DNA of 64,000 nt. Source: Rhizobacter sp. (GTDB lineage: Bacteria > Pseudomonadota > Gammaproteobacteria > Burkholderiales > Burkholderiaceae_C). Positions 46,154-54,586 of the stretch are shown piece by piece (position 1 is the stretch's first letter; the number at the start of each line of letters is the position of its first letter). The position numbers and the translations under genes were made by a program. The stretch covers positions 4,898,001 through 4,962,000 of the forward strand of contig JAHBZQ010000001.1 in assembly GCA_019635355.1 (NCBI GenBank), in the 5' to 3' direction. Below the pieces are notes generated by a model. It was not told the DNA's origin. It did not search any database and saw nothing but the letters and a program-made list of their open reading frames with translations.

Positions 46154-46945
46154 TCAGGCCGTGGGAACGGTGTAGTTGAGCGTCATGCGTCCACCGTCGA
46201 CGAAGACGATCTCGCCCGTCATGTAGCTAGACGCGTTGCTGAGCAGGAAGGCGGTCACGTCGGCGATCTCGGCCGGCTCGCCGAGGCGCTTCATCGGCGT
46301 GCGGCTCATGATGCGCTGCTTCGCTTCTTCACTGCCGAGCACCGCGTTGCGTGCCAGCTCGGTGGCGATGGTGCCGGGGGCGACGGCGTTGACGCGCACC
46401 CCGCGGTCGGCGAGCGAGAGCGCCATCACGCGCGTGAGCTGGTTGATGCCGCCCTTGCTCACGTTGTAACTGGCGATGGTGGGAATGGCCATCACGCCGT
46501 TGACCGAGCTCATGTTGACGATGGCGCCGCCGCCCGTCTTCACCATCTCGCGTGCTGCCGCCTGGCCGACGAGGAAGGCGCCCTTGAGGTTGACGTCGAG
46601 CACGGCGTCCCAGTCGGCCTCGGTGATGTCGAGGAAGTCGGCGGCCTTGAAGATGCCGGCGTTGTTGACGAGGCCGGTGATGCGGCCGAAGGTCGCGAGC
46701 GTGTTGCCGATGGCCGCGTCGACCTCGGCTTTCGAGGCCACGTTGCAGTGCACGTAGTGCGCCTGGCGGCCTTGGGCGGTGAGCGAGGCGGCGAGGGCCT
46801 GGCCGCGTGCATCGTCCACGTCCCACAGCGCGATGGCGGCGCCGTCTTGTGACAGGCGCTCGGCACACGCGGCGCCGATGCCCCGCGAGGCACCCGTGAC
46901 GATGACGACGTGGTCGTTCAGCGCGAAATTCACCTGTGAGTTCAT
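46154..46945 (-). CDS. Short-chain dehydrogenase/reductase
   Basis: 263-residue NAD(P)-dependent oxidoreductase of the classical SDR family: TGASRGIGAACAERL cofactor loop, NNAG, Ser in NMSSVNG, catalytic Tyr-Lys in SYNVSKGG, and the C-terminal FLLSNASSYMTGEIVFVDGG. The Asp after the second strand (ALWDVDDARG) points to NAD preference. It overlaps the MBL gene by four bases (ATGA), so the two likely act on related metabolites; the substrate is unknown. Confidence 0.88.
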   Translation of the reverse strand: MNSQVNFALNDHVVIVTGASRGIGAACAERLSQDGAAIALWDVDDARGQALAASLTAQGRQAHYVHCNVASKAEVDAAIGNTLATFGRITGLVNNAGIFKAADFLDITEADWDAVLDVNLKGAFLVGQAAAREMVKTGGGAIVNMSSVNGVMAIPTIASYNVSKGGINQLTRVMALSLADRGVRVNAVAPGTIATELARNAVLGSEEAKQRIMSRTPMKRLGEPAEIADVTAFLLSNASSYMTGEIVFVDGGRMTLNYTVPTA

Positions 46946-47898
46946 CGTTTGTCTCCCGCAAGCCAGACGGCGATGCCCTGGGCGTTGAGTTCGATGTCGT
47001 TGGCGAGCAGGTGCAGCACCTCGTCATCGGCCAGCGTGCAACCGTGTGCGTGCACGCGCTTCAGGTAGGTGGCGCTCAGCGCATGCTTCAGCTGCGCATG
47101 GCGGTCGGGCGCGTCGCGCAGCGGCAACGCCAGTTGCACCAGCTCGTCGATCTGCTCCAGCAGGGTGGCGCCGAGTGCGGCGACGTCTTGCACGCGGCCA
47201 TAGTGGGTGAGGAACATCGACTCGGGCTGGTACGAGAGCAGCCGCTGCACCGAGGCCTTGAGCACGGGCGGGTCGAAGTGCACCGGCGTGGTCGTCGGCA
47301 GCAGCCAGGGCCCGCGCGCGGTGTCGAACTCGCGGTACGAGAGGCCGAAGGTGTCGCCGGTGAAGAAGCTCTGGCTGCGCTCGTCCCAGATGCAGTGGTG
47401 ATGCTTCGCGTGGCCGGGGGTGTCGAGCAGCGTGAGGGTGCGGCCCGCCAACTGCACCGCCATGCCGTCGTGGCTCGTGACGACCCGCTCCTTCGGGATC
47501 GGCGCGATGGTGCCGTAGGCGCGCGTCACTTCGTCGGCACCGTACACCTCGCTGGCCCCCGCGATCAGCGCGCTCGGGTCGACCATGTGCCGCTCGCCGC
47601 GCGGGTGCACGAGGAGCCGGGCCTTGGGCAGCGCTTGCATCAGCGCACCGGCGCCGCCTGCGTGGTCGAGGTGCACGTGGGTGACGATCACCCAGTCGGC
47701 GTCTTCCGGCGCCAAGCCCGCGGCCGACAGTGCCGCCAGCAGGCGCGGCACGCTGTGCGTGGTGCCGGTGTCGATGAAAGCGGCGCGGCCGTCTTCCACC
47801 ATCAGGTAGGCGGCGTCGAAATTCGGGCGGTGGAAGCCGGTGTCGACGGTGTGGATGCCGTGGGGCGCAGGGCCCCCCAACGAGGGTGTGGCGGTCAT
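46942..47898 (-). CDS. MBL-fold metallo-hydrolase
   Basis: 318-residue protein of the metallo-beta-lactamase superfamily. Metal ligands lie in THVHLDHAGG, the His of DTPGHAKHHHC, the Asp of FFTGDTFGL, and a late His in LTHYG. The FFTGDTFGLSYREFD segment suggests a glyoxalase II-like or quorum-signal-hydrolase-like arrangement, but the family is too broad to name a substrate. Cotranscribed with the SDR gene; divergent from tssA. Confidence 0.82.
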   Translation of the reverse strand: MTATPSLGGPAPHGIHTVDTGFHRPNFDAAYLMVEDGRAAFIDTGTTHSVPRLLAALSAAGLAPEDADWVIVTHVHLDHAGGAGALMQALPKARLLVHPRGERHMVDPSALIAGASEVYGADEVTRAYGTIAPIPKERVVTSHDGMAVQLAGRTLTLLDTPGHAKHHHCIWDERSQSFFTGDTFGLSYREFDTARGPWLLPTTTPVHFDPPVLKASVQRLLSYQPESMFLTHYGRVQDVAALGATLLEQIDELVQLALPLRDAPDRHAQLKHALSATYLKRVHAHGCTLADDEVLHLLANDIELNAQGIAVWLAGDKR

Positions 47899-47946
47899 GA
47901 TTCATTCTAGGCAGCGCGCAAAAGCCCACCGCTACACTGCCTGCCC

Positions 47947-48993
47947 ATGAACACCGACGAGCTCCTGCAGCCGATTTCCGACTCGGCCCCGTGTGGCGAA
48001 GACCTGTCGTTCTCGGCCGAGTTCGACCAGATCGCCGAGATGCGCCGCGAAGACGACCCGACGCTCGACCAGGGCGAATGGGTCACGAGCCTGAAGATGG
48101 CCGACTGGCCCGGCGTGCTCGACCGCTGCAGCGAGCTGCTGCGCAGCAAGTCCAAGGACCTGCGGCTCGCGATGTGGTGGGCCGAGGCCGCCACCTTGAC
48201 GCAGGGTTACGTCGGGCTGCGACAGGGTCTGGAACTGTGCGGCGGGCTGTGCGAGCGCTATTGGGACGACTTCTACCCGCAGCCGGAAGACGGCGACCAG
48301 GAGCAGCGCATCGGCAACCTGCGCTGGTTCCTCGGGCGCATCGGGGCGCTGTCGACCGTGGCGCCGATCACGCGCGGCCGCACCGGCGTGTACTCGCTGC
48401 AGCAGATGTTCGCCGCGCGTGCGCTGCAGCCCACGCCCGAGAAGCCGCTGCCGCCTGAAGCGCTGACGCTCGACAAGTTCAACCGCGCCTTGCGCGAAAC
48501 CCCGAAAGACGACCTGCGCGCCTCATTGGCGGCGCTCGAAGCCAGCCAGCAGCTGCTGAACGGCTTGCAGGGCCTGGTCGACGCAAAGCTCGGGGCCGAT
48601 GGGCCCAGCTTTGTGTCGGCGCGCGAGGCGTTGGCTTCGGCGCTGCACGAGCTGCAGCGCCTGTCGCGAGAAGCGGGCGCGATCTCGGGCGCTGCGGTGT
48701 CCGATGTGGGCGCCGGTGCGGCCAAGGTCACCGCCGACGCGGCTGCTGCGGGCGCTGCCACCGGCGGGCCCCTGCGCACGCGCGAGCAGGCGCTGGCACA
48801 ACTGCGCGAGGTGGCGAGCTTCTTCCGCGCCACCGAGCCGCACAGCCCCGTGGCCTACCTCGCCGAGAAGGCGGTGCAGTGGGGCGACATGCCGCTGCAC
48901 CTGTGGCTGCGCGCCGTGCTCAAGGACGCGGGCGCGCTGGCCCACGTGGAAGAACTCCTGGGCGTGCAGCCGGCCCGGGACGAGAACTCTTAA
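47947..48993 (+). CDS. tssA: T6SS assembly protein TssA
   Basis: 348-residue cap/priming protein of the type VI secretion system, which coordinates assembly of the tail tube and sheath. The N-terminal ImpA_N domain is clear: LLQPISDSAPCGEDLSFSAE, then WEAA-like DLRLAMWWAEAATLTQGYVG and YWDDFYPQPEDGDQEQRIGN. The C-terminal part (SFFRATEPHSPVAYLAEKAV) resembles TssA1-type proteins. It ends three bases from the convergent BON/OmpA gene. It is the only plus-strand T6SS gene here. Confidence 0.93.
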   Translation: MNTDELLQPISDSAPCGEDLSFSAEFDQIAEMRREDDPTLDQGEWVTSLKMADWPGVLDRCSELLRSKSKDLRLAMWWAEAATLTQGYVGLRQGLELCGGLCERYWDDFYPQPEDGDQEQRIGNLRWFLGRIGALSTVAPITRGRTGVYSLQQMFAARALQPTPEKPLPPEALTLDKFNRALRETPKDDLRASLAALEASQQLLNGLQGLVDAKLGADGPSFVSAREALASALHELQRLSREAGAISGAAVSDVGAGAAKVTADAAAAGAATGGPLRTREQALAQLREVASFFRATEPHSPVAYLAEKAVQWGDMPLHLWLRAVLKDAGALAHVEELLGVQPARDENS

Positions 48994-48996
48994 GCC

Positions 48997-49785
48997 TTAC
49001 TGGCTCACCCGGAACTCGATGCGCCGGTTGCGCGCACGCCCTTCCGGCGTGTCGTTCGCAGCCACGGGCCGATCCGGGCCCGACCCCGAAGTGGTGATGA
49101 GCGAGGGCGGCACGCCCTTGCCGGCGAGGTAGCTGCGCACCGCATCGGCCCGCGCGAGCGAGAGCACGATGTTGGTGTCGCGAGCGCCTTGCGAATCGGT
49201 GTGGCCGATCACCTCGACCTTCTTGCCGCCCATCTTCAGGAGCGCCGCCGCCATCTCGTCGAGGATGGTGCGGCCAGCCGGGCGCAGCACGCTGCTGCCG
49301 GCTTCGAACTCGATGATGCGGTTGGCGAGCGTCGCGTCGAGCACCGACTGCTCCTGCGCCGCCACGCGCAGCGCGTTGCGCACCGCGTAGGTCGGGTTCA
49401 GCGCCGTGGCCATGTCGGCGGCGAGCTGCTGGCGCTGTGCTTCGTTGCCCACCTCGCCCTTGAGCTCGATGTTGTTGCCGTTGATCACGAGCTGGCCGCG
49501 CGACACCTGCTTGAGGTTGGGCGAGACGATCTTCTGCACGTAGCCACTCCAGTTGGGAGGTGCCACGACCTGGCCCACGCCGAGCTGGTCGACCACACGC
49601 TCGGCACCGTAGATCTCGCGCACGCGGGCGAGGATGGCGTTGCGGGTGGCTTCGTCGGGCACGGTGCCGGCGACGACGACCTGGTTCGGTGCCGCAGCGG
49701 TCTCGGCTGCAGCCGGCATGGCGGCTGCCATCAAGGCCACCAGGGGCAGCACGCGTTTCATGAAGGACGGGAGGCTCATGCTCAT
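48997..49785 (-). CDS. BON-OmpA domain protein of the T6SS locus
   Basis: 262-residue secreted protein: signal peptide (residues 1-26, ending AMPAAAETAA), a BON-like module (PNQVVVAGTVPDEATRNAIL to the RVVDQL segment) and a C-terminal OmpA peptidoglycan-binding domain (about 150-262; ALLKMGGKKVEVIGHTDSQG, NIVLSLARADAVRSYL, NRRIEFRV). Such proteins can tether a T6SS membrane complex to the cell wall, like TagL or the OmpA part of some TssL. The start at 49785 overlaps the tagF stop (ATGA); the MSMS start gives a second in-frame ATG at 49779. Confidence 0.82.
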   Translation of the reverse strand: MSMSLPSFMKRVLPLVALMAAAMPAAAETAAAPNQVVVAGTVPDEATRNAILARVREIYGAERVVDQLGVGQVVAPPNWSGYVQKIVSPNLKQVSRGQLVINGNNIELKGEVGNEAQRQQLAADMATALNPTYAVRNALRVAAQEQSVLDATLANRIIEFEAGSSVLRPAGRTILDEMAAALLKMGGKKVEVIGHTDSQGARDTNIVLSLARADAVRSYLAGKGVPPSLITTSGSGPDRPVAANDTPEGRARNRRIEFRVSQ

Positions 49786-50759
49786 TCCCCGAGGAAGGTT
49801 TCGCGGAACATGTCGACCGCTGCCGCGAGAGACAGCGAGGGGTCGCGCAGGTGGTTGGAGAGCTTGCGCAGGCCGTAGTCGGAGCCGATCCAGTCTTCCA
49901 CCCACTCGGCTTCCGTCACGCTGACGTTGTCGTTGCGGCTCGCCTCGCTGTCGATCACCGAGCGCAGCGTGAGCGGCGACGCGCCGTGGAAGCCCATCAC
50001 CAGCACCGGCTGCGCGCCATGCATGGTGACGAAGATGGCGGTCTCGGCCGAGGTGCGCGCAAAGAAGCGGCTGATCAGGTCGACCCACATCGTGAGCACG
50101 TGCGGCAGCTGCATCGGGTCGCGCGGCAGTGGCAGCAGCAGGCCCTTGTTGAGGTCGGCATGGCCTTGCGACAGCACCGGCTGCAGGAGCAGGCCGAGGG
50201 CCAGCGCCGTTTGGCGGAACGAGATCGGCGCAGCGCCCGGCGGCATGAGTGCCGCTTCGAGGCGCTCGATCGTGATCTGTTGCGCGAAGGCCTTGTACGA
50301 CTGACGCAGCGCGTTGGTTTCGCGTTCCAGCTCCAGCGGGCCGAGCAGCTGCTCCTGCACCTCGGCGAAGTCGGTGGCCTGCTGGGCCACGCGCACCTGC
50401 GTGTCGAGCCGGCCCCACAGCGGGCTGAGTGCCTGCGGGCTGTAGGGCAGGAACTGCAGCGGCTCGTCGACTTCGAACGACGCGGCCAGCACGAAGGGGA
50501 AGCGGCGGCCTGAGGCATCCTGGCTGGCCACCATGTGCCCCACCAGGCCGGCATTGCTCTGCGTGCCGAGGATGGCGAAGTGCACCGGCGAGGCGGCGTC
50601 GTAGACGATCTTCCAGCGGGTGTCTTCGGCCAGCAGCTCGAGCGTCTGCGACATCCAGTGGTCGATGCTGTGGATGAGCGCCGAGCCCGCGCTCGAGCGC
50701 ACGAAATCGCCGCGCGACGGCAGCTTGCCGAAGTAGAGCGCCTGGGCGGCTCCGCTCAT
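49782..50759 (-). CDS. tagF: T6SS-associated protein TagF/ImpM
   Basis: 325-residue TagF-family protein. The N-terminal domain has the conserved FGKLPSRGDFVRSSAGSALI, WDA-like SIDHWMSQTLELLAE, and DASGRRFPFVLAASF; the C-terminal extension (residues about 150-325) is often seen in Burkholderiales homologues. In Pseudomonas TagF acts as a post-translational brake on T6SS assembly, relieved by a kinase/phosphatase pathway. The gene is coupled by ATGA overlaps both to tssM upstream and to the BON/OmpA gene downstream. The Ser/Thr kinase at 8519-10261 is a plausible partner. Confidence 0.9.
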   Translation of the reverse strand: MSGAAQALYFGKLPSRGDFVRSSAGSALIHSIDHWMSQTLELLAEDTRWKIVYDAASPVHFAILGTQSNAGLVGHMVASQDASGRRFPFVLAASFEVDEPLQFLPYSPQALSPLWGRLDTQVRVAQQATDFAEVQEQLLGPLELERETNALRQSYKAFAQQITIERLEAALMPPGAAPISFRQTALALGLLLQPVLSQGHADLNKGLLLPLPRDPMQLPHVLTMWVDLISRFFARTSAETAIFVTMHGAQPVLVMGFHGASPLTLRSVIDSEASRNDNVSVTEAEWVEDWIGSDYGLRKLSNHLRDPSLSLAAAVDMFRETFLGE

Positions 50760-53700
50760 GGCCGGCCTCCCGTCAAGGGTGCAGACGCGGGCACGGCAGG
50801 CGCGAGGCCGGCCACCAGCGGCGGCAGCTGCACGCCCTTCAGGCCGCCCGAGGCGCTGGGGGTGTCGGCCGCGCCGGCCGCATTCGGCGAGCCGACGGCG
50901 GCGCTGGCGATCAGGCGCAGCTGCACCGTCACGGCCAGGTTGGCGTTGGGCCACGAGAGTTCGAAGACGTTGCTGTCGATCTTGCGGCGGCGCGCCTTGT
51001 TGATCATCTTCTCGAGACCGTAGCCGCCCGGCTCGTTGAGGAACTCGACGGTGCGGCCATCGGTGGTGACACCGGTGATCTTCACGCCCGGCGTGCCCTG
51101 GCCGGGCCAGACGAAGTTGGTCCAGCTGGCGATGGCGTTGCGGTAGCGCAGCTGCTGGCCGTCGACCTCGATGGTGTATTCGGCGAGGCCCGGCACGGGC
51201 GTGGGCAGCATCTGGAAATTGGTCTGGGCTTCGTTGCCGCCGCCCGAGCCACCCCCTGCCGCACCGCCGCTGCCAGCCCCGCCGCCAGCGACCGGCGCCA
51301 CCCACACCGGGAAGCCAGTCGCGAACTCGGGCCGCAGGCGCAGGCCGATGTCAGCCCAGGTGCGCGGCGTGATGATGTCGCCGCGGCGCACGACGAGCGC
51401 GCCCAGCGCCTGCTCGCTGAACTTGGCGACGCCACCATCGGGCCCGAAGAGCTTGGTCATCTCGCCGGCCGTGGCCTCCAGGCGCGAAGCCTTGTCGAAC
51501 GGGTACTTGCCCGCCAGCGTGCGCTGGAACGGCTCGTGCACCTGCGCGGCCCAGATGCGGTTGATCTCGTTCTCGGCCGCCGGCACGATGACCGCGTAAG
51601 ACTGGATCAGCGGGCGCACGAGCAGCGGGCGCAGCGTGGCCTTGGCGGCATCGGTCTGGCCGGCGAGCATCTGCTCGTCGACGAGCTTGAGCGCTTCGCT
51701 GAGCTCGGAGCTGCCTTCGAGCGTCTGCTGCATCAGCTGGCGGCTGGCCGGGCCGGCGTCGCCCTGGTTCTTGATCTGGTTGAAGCGCGTGCGGACCTTC
51801 GACAGCGACTGCAGGTAGTTGCGGATCAAAGCCGGGTTGCTGTCACGCTCGACCATCAGGCGCGTGAGACCGGCGAACTCCTTGCCGATCGGCCCCATCG
51901 GGATGGCCGCCTGGCCGGTGGTCACGTCGAGCTTCACTTCCACCGGGCTCGGCGACATGCGCAGGATGGAGCGCTTGAACCAGTCGACGAAGCCCTTCTG
52001 CCCCTTGGCCAGCTTGTCGTTGAGGATGCCCGGGTTGTCCCACGAGGTCTGGTCGTAGAGCGCGGTGATGAGCTTGCCGACGGGTGAGGCCGCCGGGTCG
52101 CCCAGGCGGTTCATGCGGATCACCGCCTGCTCGAAGCTGCCGAACTCCTTCACCGTCACGCCCTGCAGGAACTTCTGCCACTCCTGCACGTATTCGGTCT
52201 TGTAGAGCTGCACCAGCGCCTTGCGGATCTGCTCAGGGCTGCCTTCGAGCGTGAGGTCGTCTTGCGTCGCGGTCTTGAGCACCCAGTCGTCGGCACGCGT
52301 TTCCTTGAGCGAGGCTTCCTTGAAGGCGTCTTCGATGAAGCCGTCCCACGCTTCGCGGGTGAAGGCCCCCGAGATGGCGTAGCTGCCGGCCACGATCTCG
52401 CGGTCGGCTTCGTCGATCAGGCGGGCCACCGTCATCGGCGGGAAACGGGTGGCGGCTCGCGCCTTCACTTCGGCGTACACGCGCTCGCGTGCCGGCATGC
52501 CCTTGACGACGCGGCGCAGGTTCTCGCGCGTGGTGTCGAGCAGCGCGAGGTTGGTCTGCGTGGCGGGGAAGTCGGGTGCCGAGACCTGCGTGAGCGCGAA
52601 GGAGAGGATGCGTTCGGCCGAGCGGATCAGCTGCTCGCGCGGCATCGACCCGCGGTTGGCTTCGAGCCAGCCGCGCCAGAAGCGGGTGAGCTGGTCGCCG
52701 AGGTGGCCGGTTTCCATGCGGGTGCGGTCGCCCAGCATGATGTAGGTCTTGAGTGCGTTGTAGGCGTCGGAGACGTTGGTGCTCGAGGCGGCGGAGTAGA
52801 AGCCCATCGGCTCGGGTGTGGTGGCAGGCCGCGCGGCGTTGCTGCTGTCGGCTGAGCGGCCGAGCGGTTGCAGTTGCGCGGCGTTGGCGTTCACCTCGCC
52901 GAGGTAAGCCGCAATCGCCCCTGCGGTGGGCTTGAGCAGCACTTCCTGCAGGCCCGACAAGTAGACCGCTCGCATCTTGGCTTCGAGCGCCTCGCCCTGG
53001 TAGAGGCCGAGCGCGAGGGTCCACGGGCGCTCTTCGCGGTAGCGCTGCAGCTGGTCGACGCGGTCTTGCACGATCTCGAGCGCTTCGAGTCTCGACTGCA
53101 GGTCGATGCGGCCTTCCTGCAGCTTGATCGCCTTGTTGAGGTCGGCCTGCACGTTGGCCACGAGCTGGCGGTTGCCCACATACGACCACGTCCAGCCGGC
53201 GAGCATGGCGCCCAGCAGCAGCGCGCCACCGAAGAACGCGGCATAACGCCAGCGCAGCTTGTTGCGGCTGGTGTACTGCTTGACGAGGTTGGCGTCGGCG
53301 AAGACGACCTTGGAGAAAAGGTCGCGCAGGAAGAAACCGTTTTGCGCCACCACTGCAGCGGTGGGTGCGGTGCCCACCGCGGGCGAGAGCCCGAAGCGCT
53401 CGGCCACACGCTGGCTCGCGCGGCCGGTGGACTGGCCTTCCTGCACCGCGCTCGTGAAATAGAAGCCGCGGAAGATCGGGCGGAACTGGTACGGGTTGTC
53501 TTCGAAGAGCGTGGTGATGAAGGTGCGCAGCGGCGCCTTCAGCGACGAGAACTCGAGCGGGAAGGTCAGCACGCCGGGCGGCAGTTTCTCGCCGCGGTGC
53601 ATCGACATGCGCACCGTCGAGGCTTCCTTCAGGCCGTCATTCAACTCGTCGAAGTGCTTGTCGAAACTTGCCACCACGTCGGCCTTGGTGGCGGTGTCGT

Positions 53701-54565
53701 AGGGCAGGGTGGCGCCCCACACCCGCTCGCGCTCGTCGCGGTCGCGGTCTTCGAAGAATTCGGCAAAGCCCGAGATCAGGTCGGCCTTGGTGAAGACCAC
53801 GTAGACGGGCGCGAAGACTTCGAGCTTCTCGGTCAGCTCTTGCACACGCTGGCGCAGCTGCTTGGCGAGCGTGATCGCGAATTCGGGCTTGTTGTTCGAA
53901 AGCTCGGCGAGGCTCGCCGCGATGATCACCCCGTTGAGCGGCGCCTTCGGGCGGTTGCGCTTCAAGAGCGAGAGGAAGCCGAGCCATTCGTCACGGTCTT
54001 CCTGGTGCACCGAGTAGCGGCCGGCGGTGTCGAGCAGGATGCCTTCGGTGGTGAAGAACCAGTCGCAGTTGCGTGTGCCGCCGATGCCCTGGATCACCGA
54101 TGACGTTTTGTCGGAGAAGGGGAAGTTGAGGCCCGAGCGCACGATGGCCGTGCTCTTGCCGGCGGCCGGGTTGCCGATCACCGCATACCAGGGCAGCTCG
54201 TACAGTGCCGCCGAACCCGAAGTCAGGCCGAGCTTGGAGGTCTTGATGGTCTTGACCGCCTCTTGCATGCGCTGGCGCACGGCCTCCATCTCGGCGCGGC
54301 TTTCCTTCGTGCTCGCGGACTTCACGGCGCGCTCGGCTTCGGCCTCCATCGCGGCTTCGAGGTTCTTCGAGGCACGCGCTGCACGCCAGCGCCGCACGGC
54401 CCACACGATGAACCACACGACGAGCAGCGTCACGAGGATGGCCACCGCCCACAGCGCGCCGACTTTCAGCGCGTTGGCACTGAGGAAGAGCAGGGCGGCC
54501 AGCGCCAGCACGCCGATCACGGCGAGCGTGCGTGTGTCCAGGAGGAACGACCAGATTCGTTGCAT
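50756..54565 (-). CDS. tssM: T6SS membrane core protein TssM (IcmF family)
   Basis: 1269-residue inner membrane protein of the T6SS membrane complex. Two helices lie near residues 12-30 and 36-56, a cytoplasmic domain with Walker A GNPAAGKST at 131-139, a third helix near 435-458 (FFGGALLLGAMLAGWTWSYV), then a large periplasmic domain ending in a C-terminal TssM domain (SRDL-like LNEPGGYGLEKMINKARRRK). An intact Walker A is kept, which not all TssM proteins have. It is the first of tssM-tagF-BON/OmpA; 21 bases follow the preceding uncharacterised gene. Confidence 0.96.
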   Translation of the reverse strand: MQRIWSFLLDTRTLAVIGVLALAALLFLSANALKVGALWAVAILVTLLVVWFIVWAVRRWRAARASKNLEAAMEAEAERAVKSASTKESRAEMEAVRQRMQEAVKTIKTSKLGLTSGSAALYELPWYAVIGNPAAGKSTAIVRSGLNFPFSDKTSSVIQGIGGTRNCDWFFTTEGILLDTAGRYSVHQEDRDEWLGFLSLLKRNRPKAPLNGVIIAASLAELSNNKPEFAITLAKQLRQRVQELTEKLEVFAPVYVVFTKADLISGFAEFFEDRDRDERERVWGATLPYDTATKADVVASFDKHFDELNDGLKEASTVRMSMHRGEKLPPGVLTFPLEFSSLKAPLRTFITTLFEDNPYQFRPIFRGFYFTSAVQEGQSTGRASQRVAERFGLSPAVGTAPTAAVVAQNGFFLRDLFSKVVFADANLVKQYTSRNKLRWRYAAFFGGALLLGAMLAGWTWSYVGNRQLVANVQADLNKAIKLQEGRIDLQSRLEALEIVQDRVDQLQRYREERPWTLALGLYQGEALEAKMRAVYLSGLQEVLLKPTAGAIAAYLGEVNANAAQLQPLGRSADSSNAARPATTPEPMGFYSAASSTNVSDAYNALKTYIMLGDRTRMETGHLGDQLTRFWRGWLEANRGSMPREQLIRSAERILSFALTQVSAPDFPATQTNLALLDTTRENLRRVVKGMPARERVYAEVKARAATRFPPMTVARLIDEADREIVAGSYAISGAFTREAWDGFIEDAFKEASLKETRADDWVLKTATQDDLTLEGSPEQIRKALVQLYKTEYVQEWQKFLQGVTVKEFGSFEQAVIRMNRLGDPAASPVGKLITALYDQTSWDNPGILNDKLAKGQKGFVDWFKRSILRMSPSPVEVKLDVTTGQAAIPMGPIGKEFAGLTRLMVERDSNPALIRNYLQSLSKVRTRFNQIKNQGDAGPASRQLMQQTLEGSSELSEALKLVDEQMLAGQTDAAKATLRPLLVRPLIQSYAVIVPAAENEINRIWAAQVHEPFQRTLAGKYPFDKASRLEATAGEMTKLFGPDGGVAKFSEQALGALVVRRGDIITPRTWADIGLRLRPEFATGFPVWVAPVAGGGAGSGGAAGGGSGGGNEAQTNFQMLPTPVPGLAEYTIEVDGQQLRYRNAIASWTNFVWPGQGTPGVKITGVTTDGRTVEFLNEPGGYGLEKMINKARRRKIDSNVFELSWPNANLAVTVQLRLIASAAVGSPNAAGAADTPSASGGLKGVQLPPLVAGLAPAVPASAPLTGGRP

Positions 54566-54586
54566 GGGAAATATCCGTTCGGGTGT

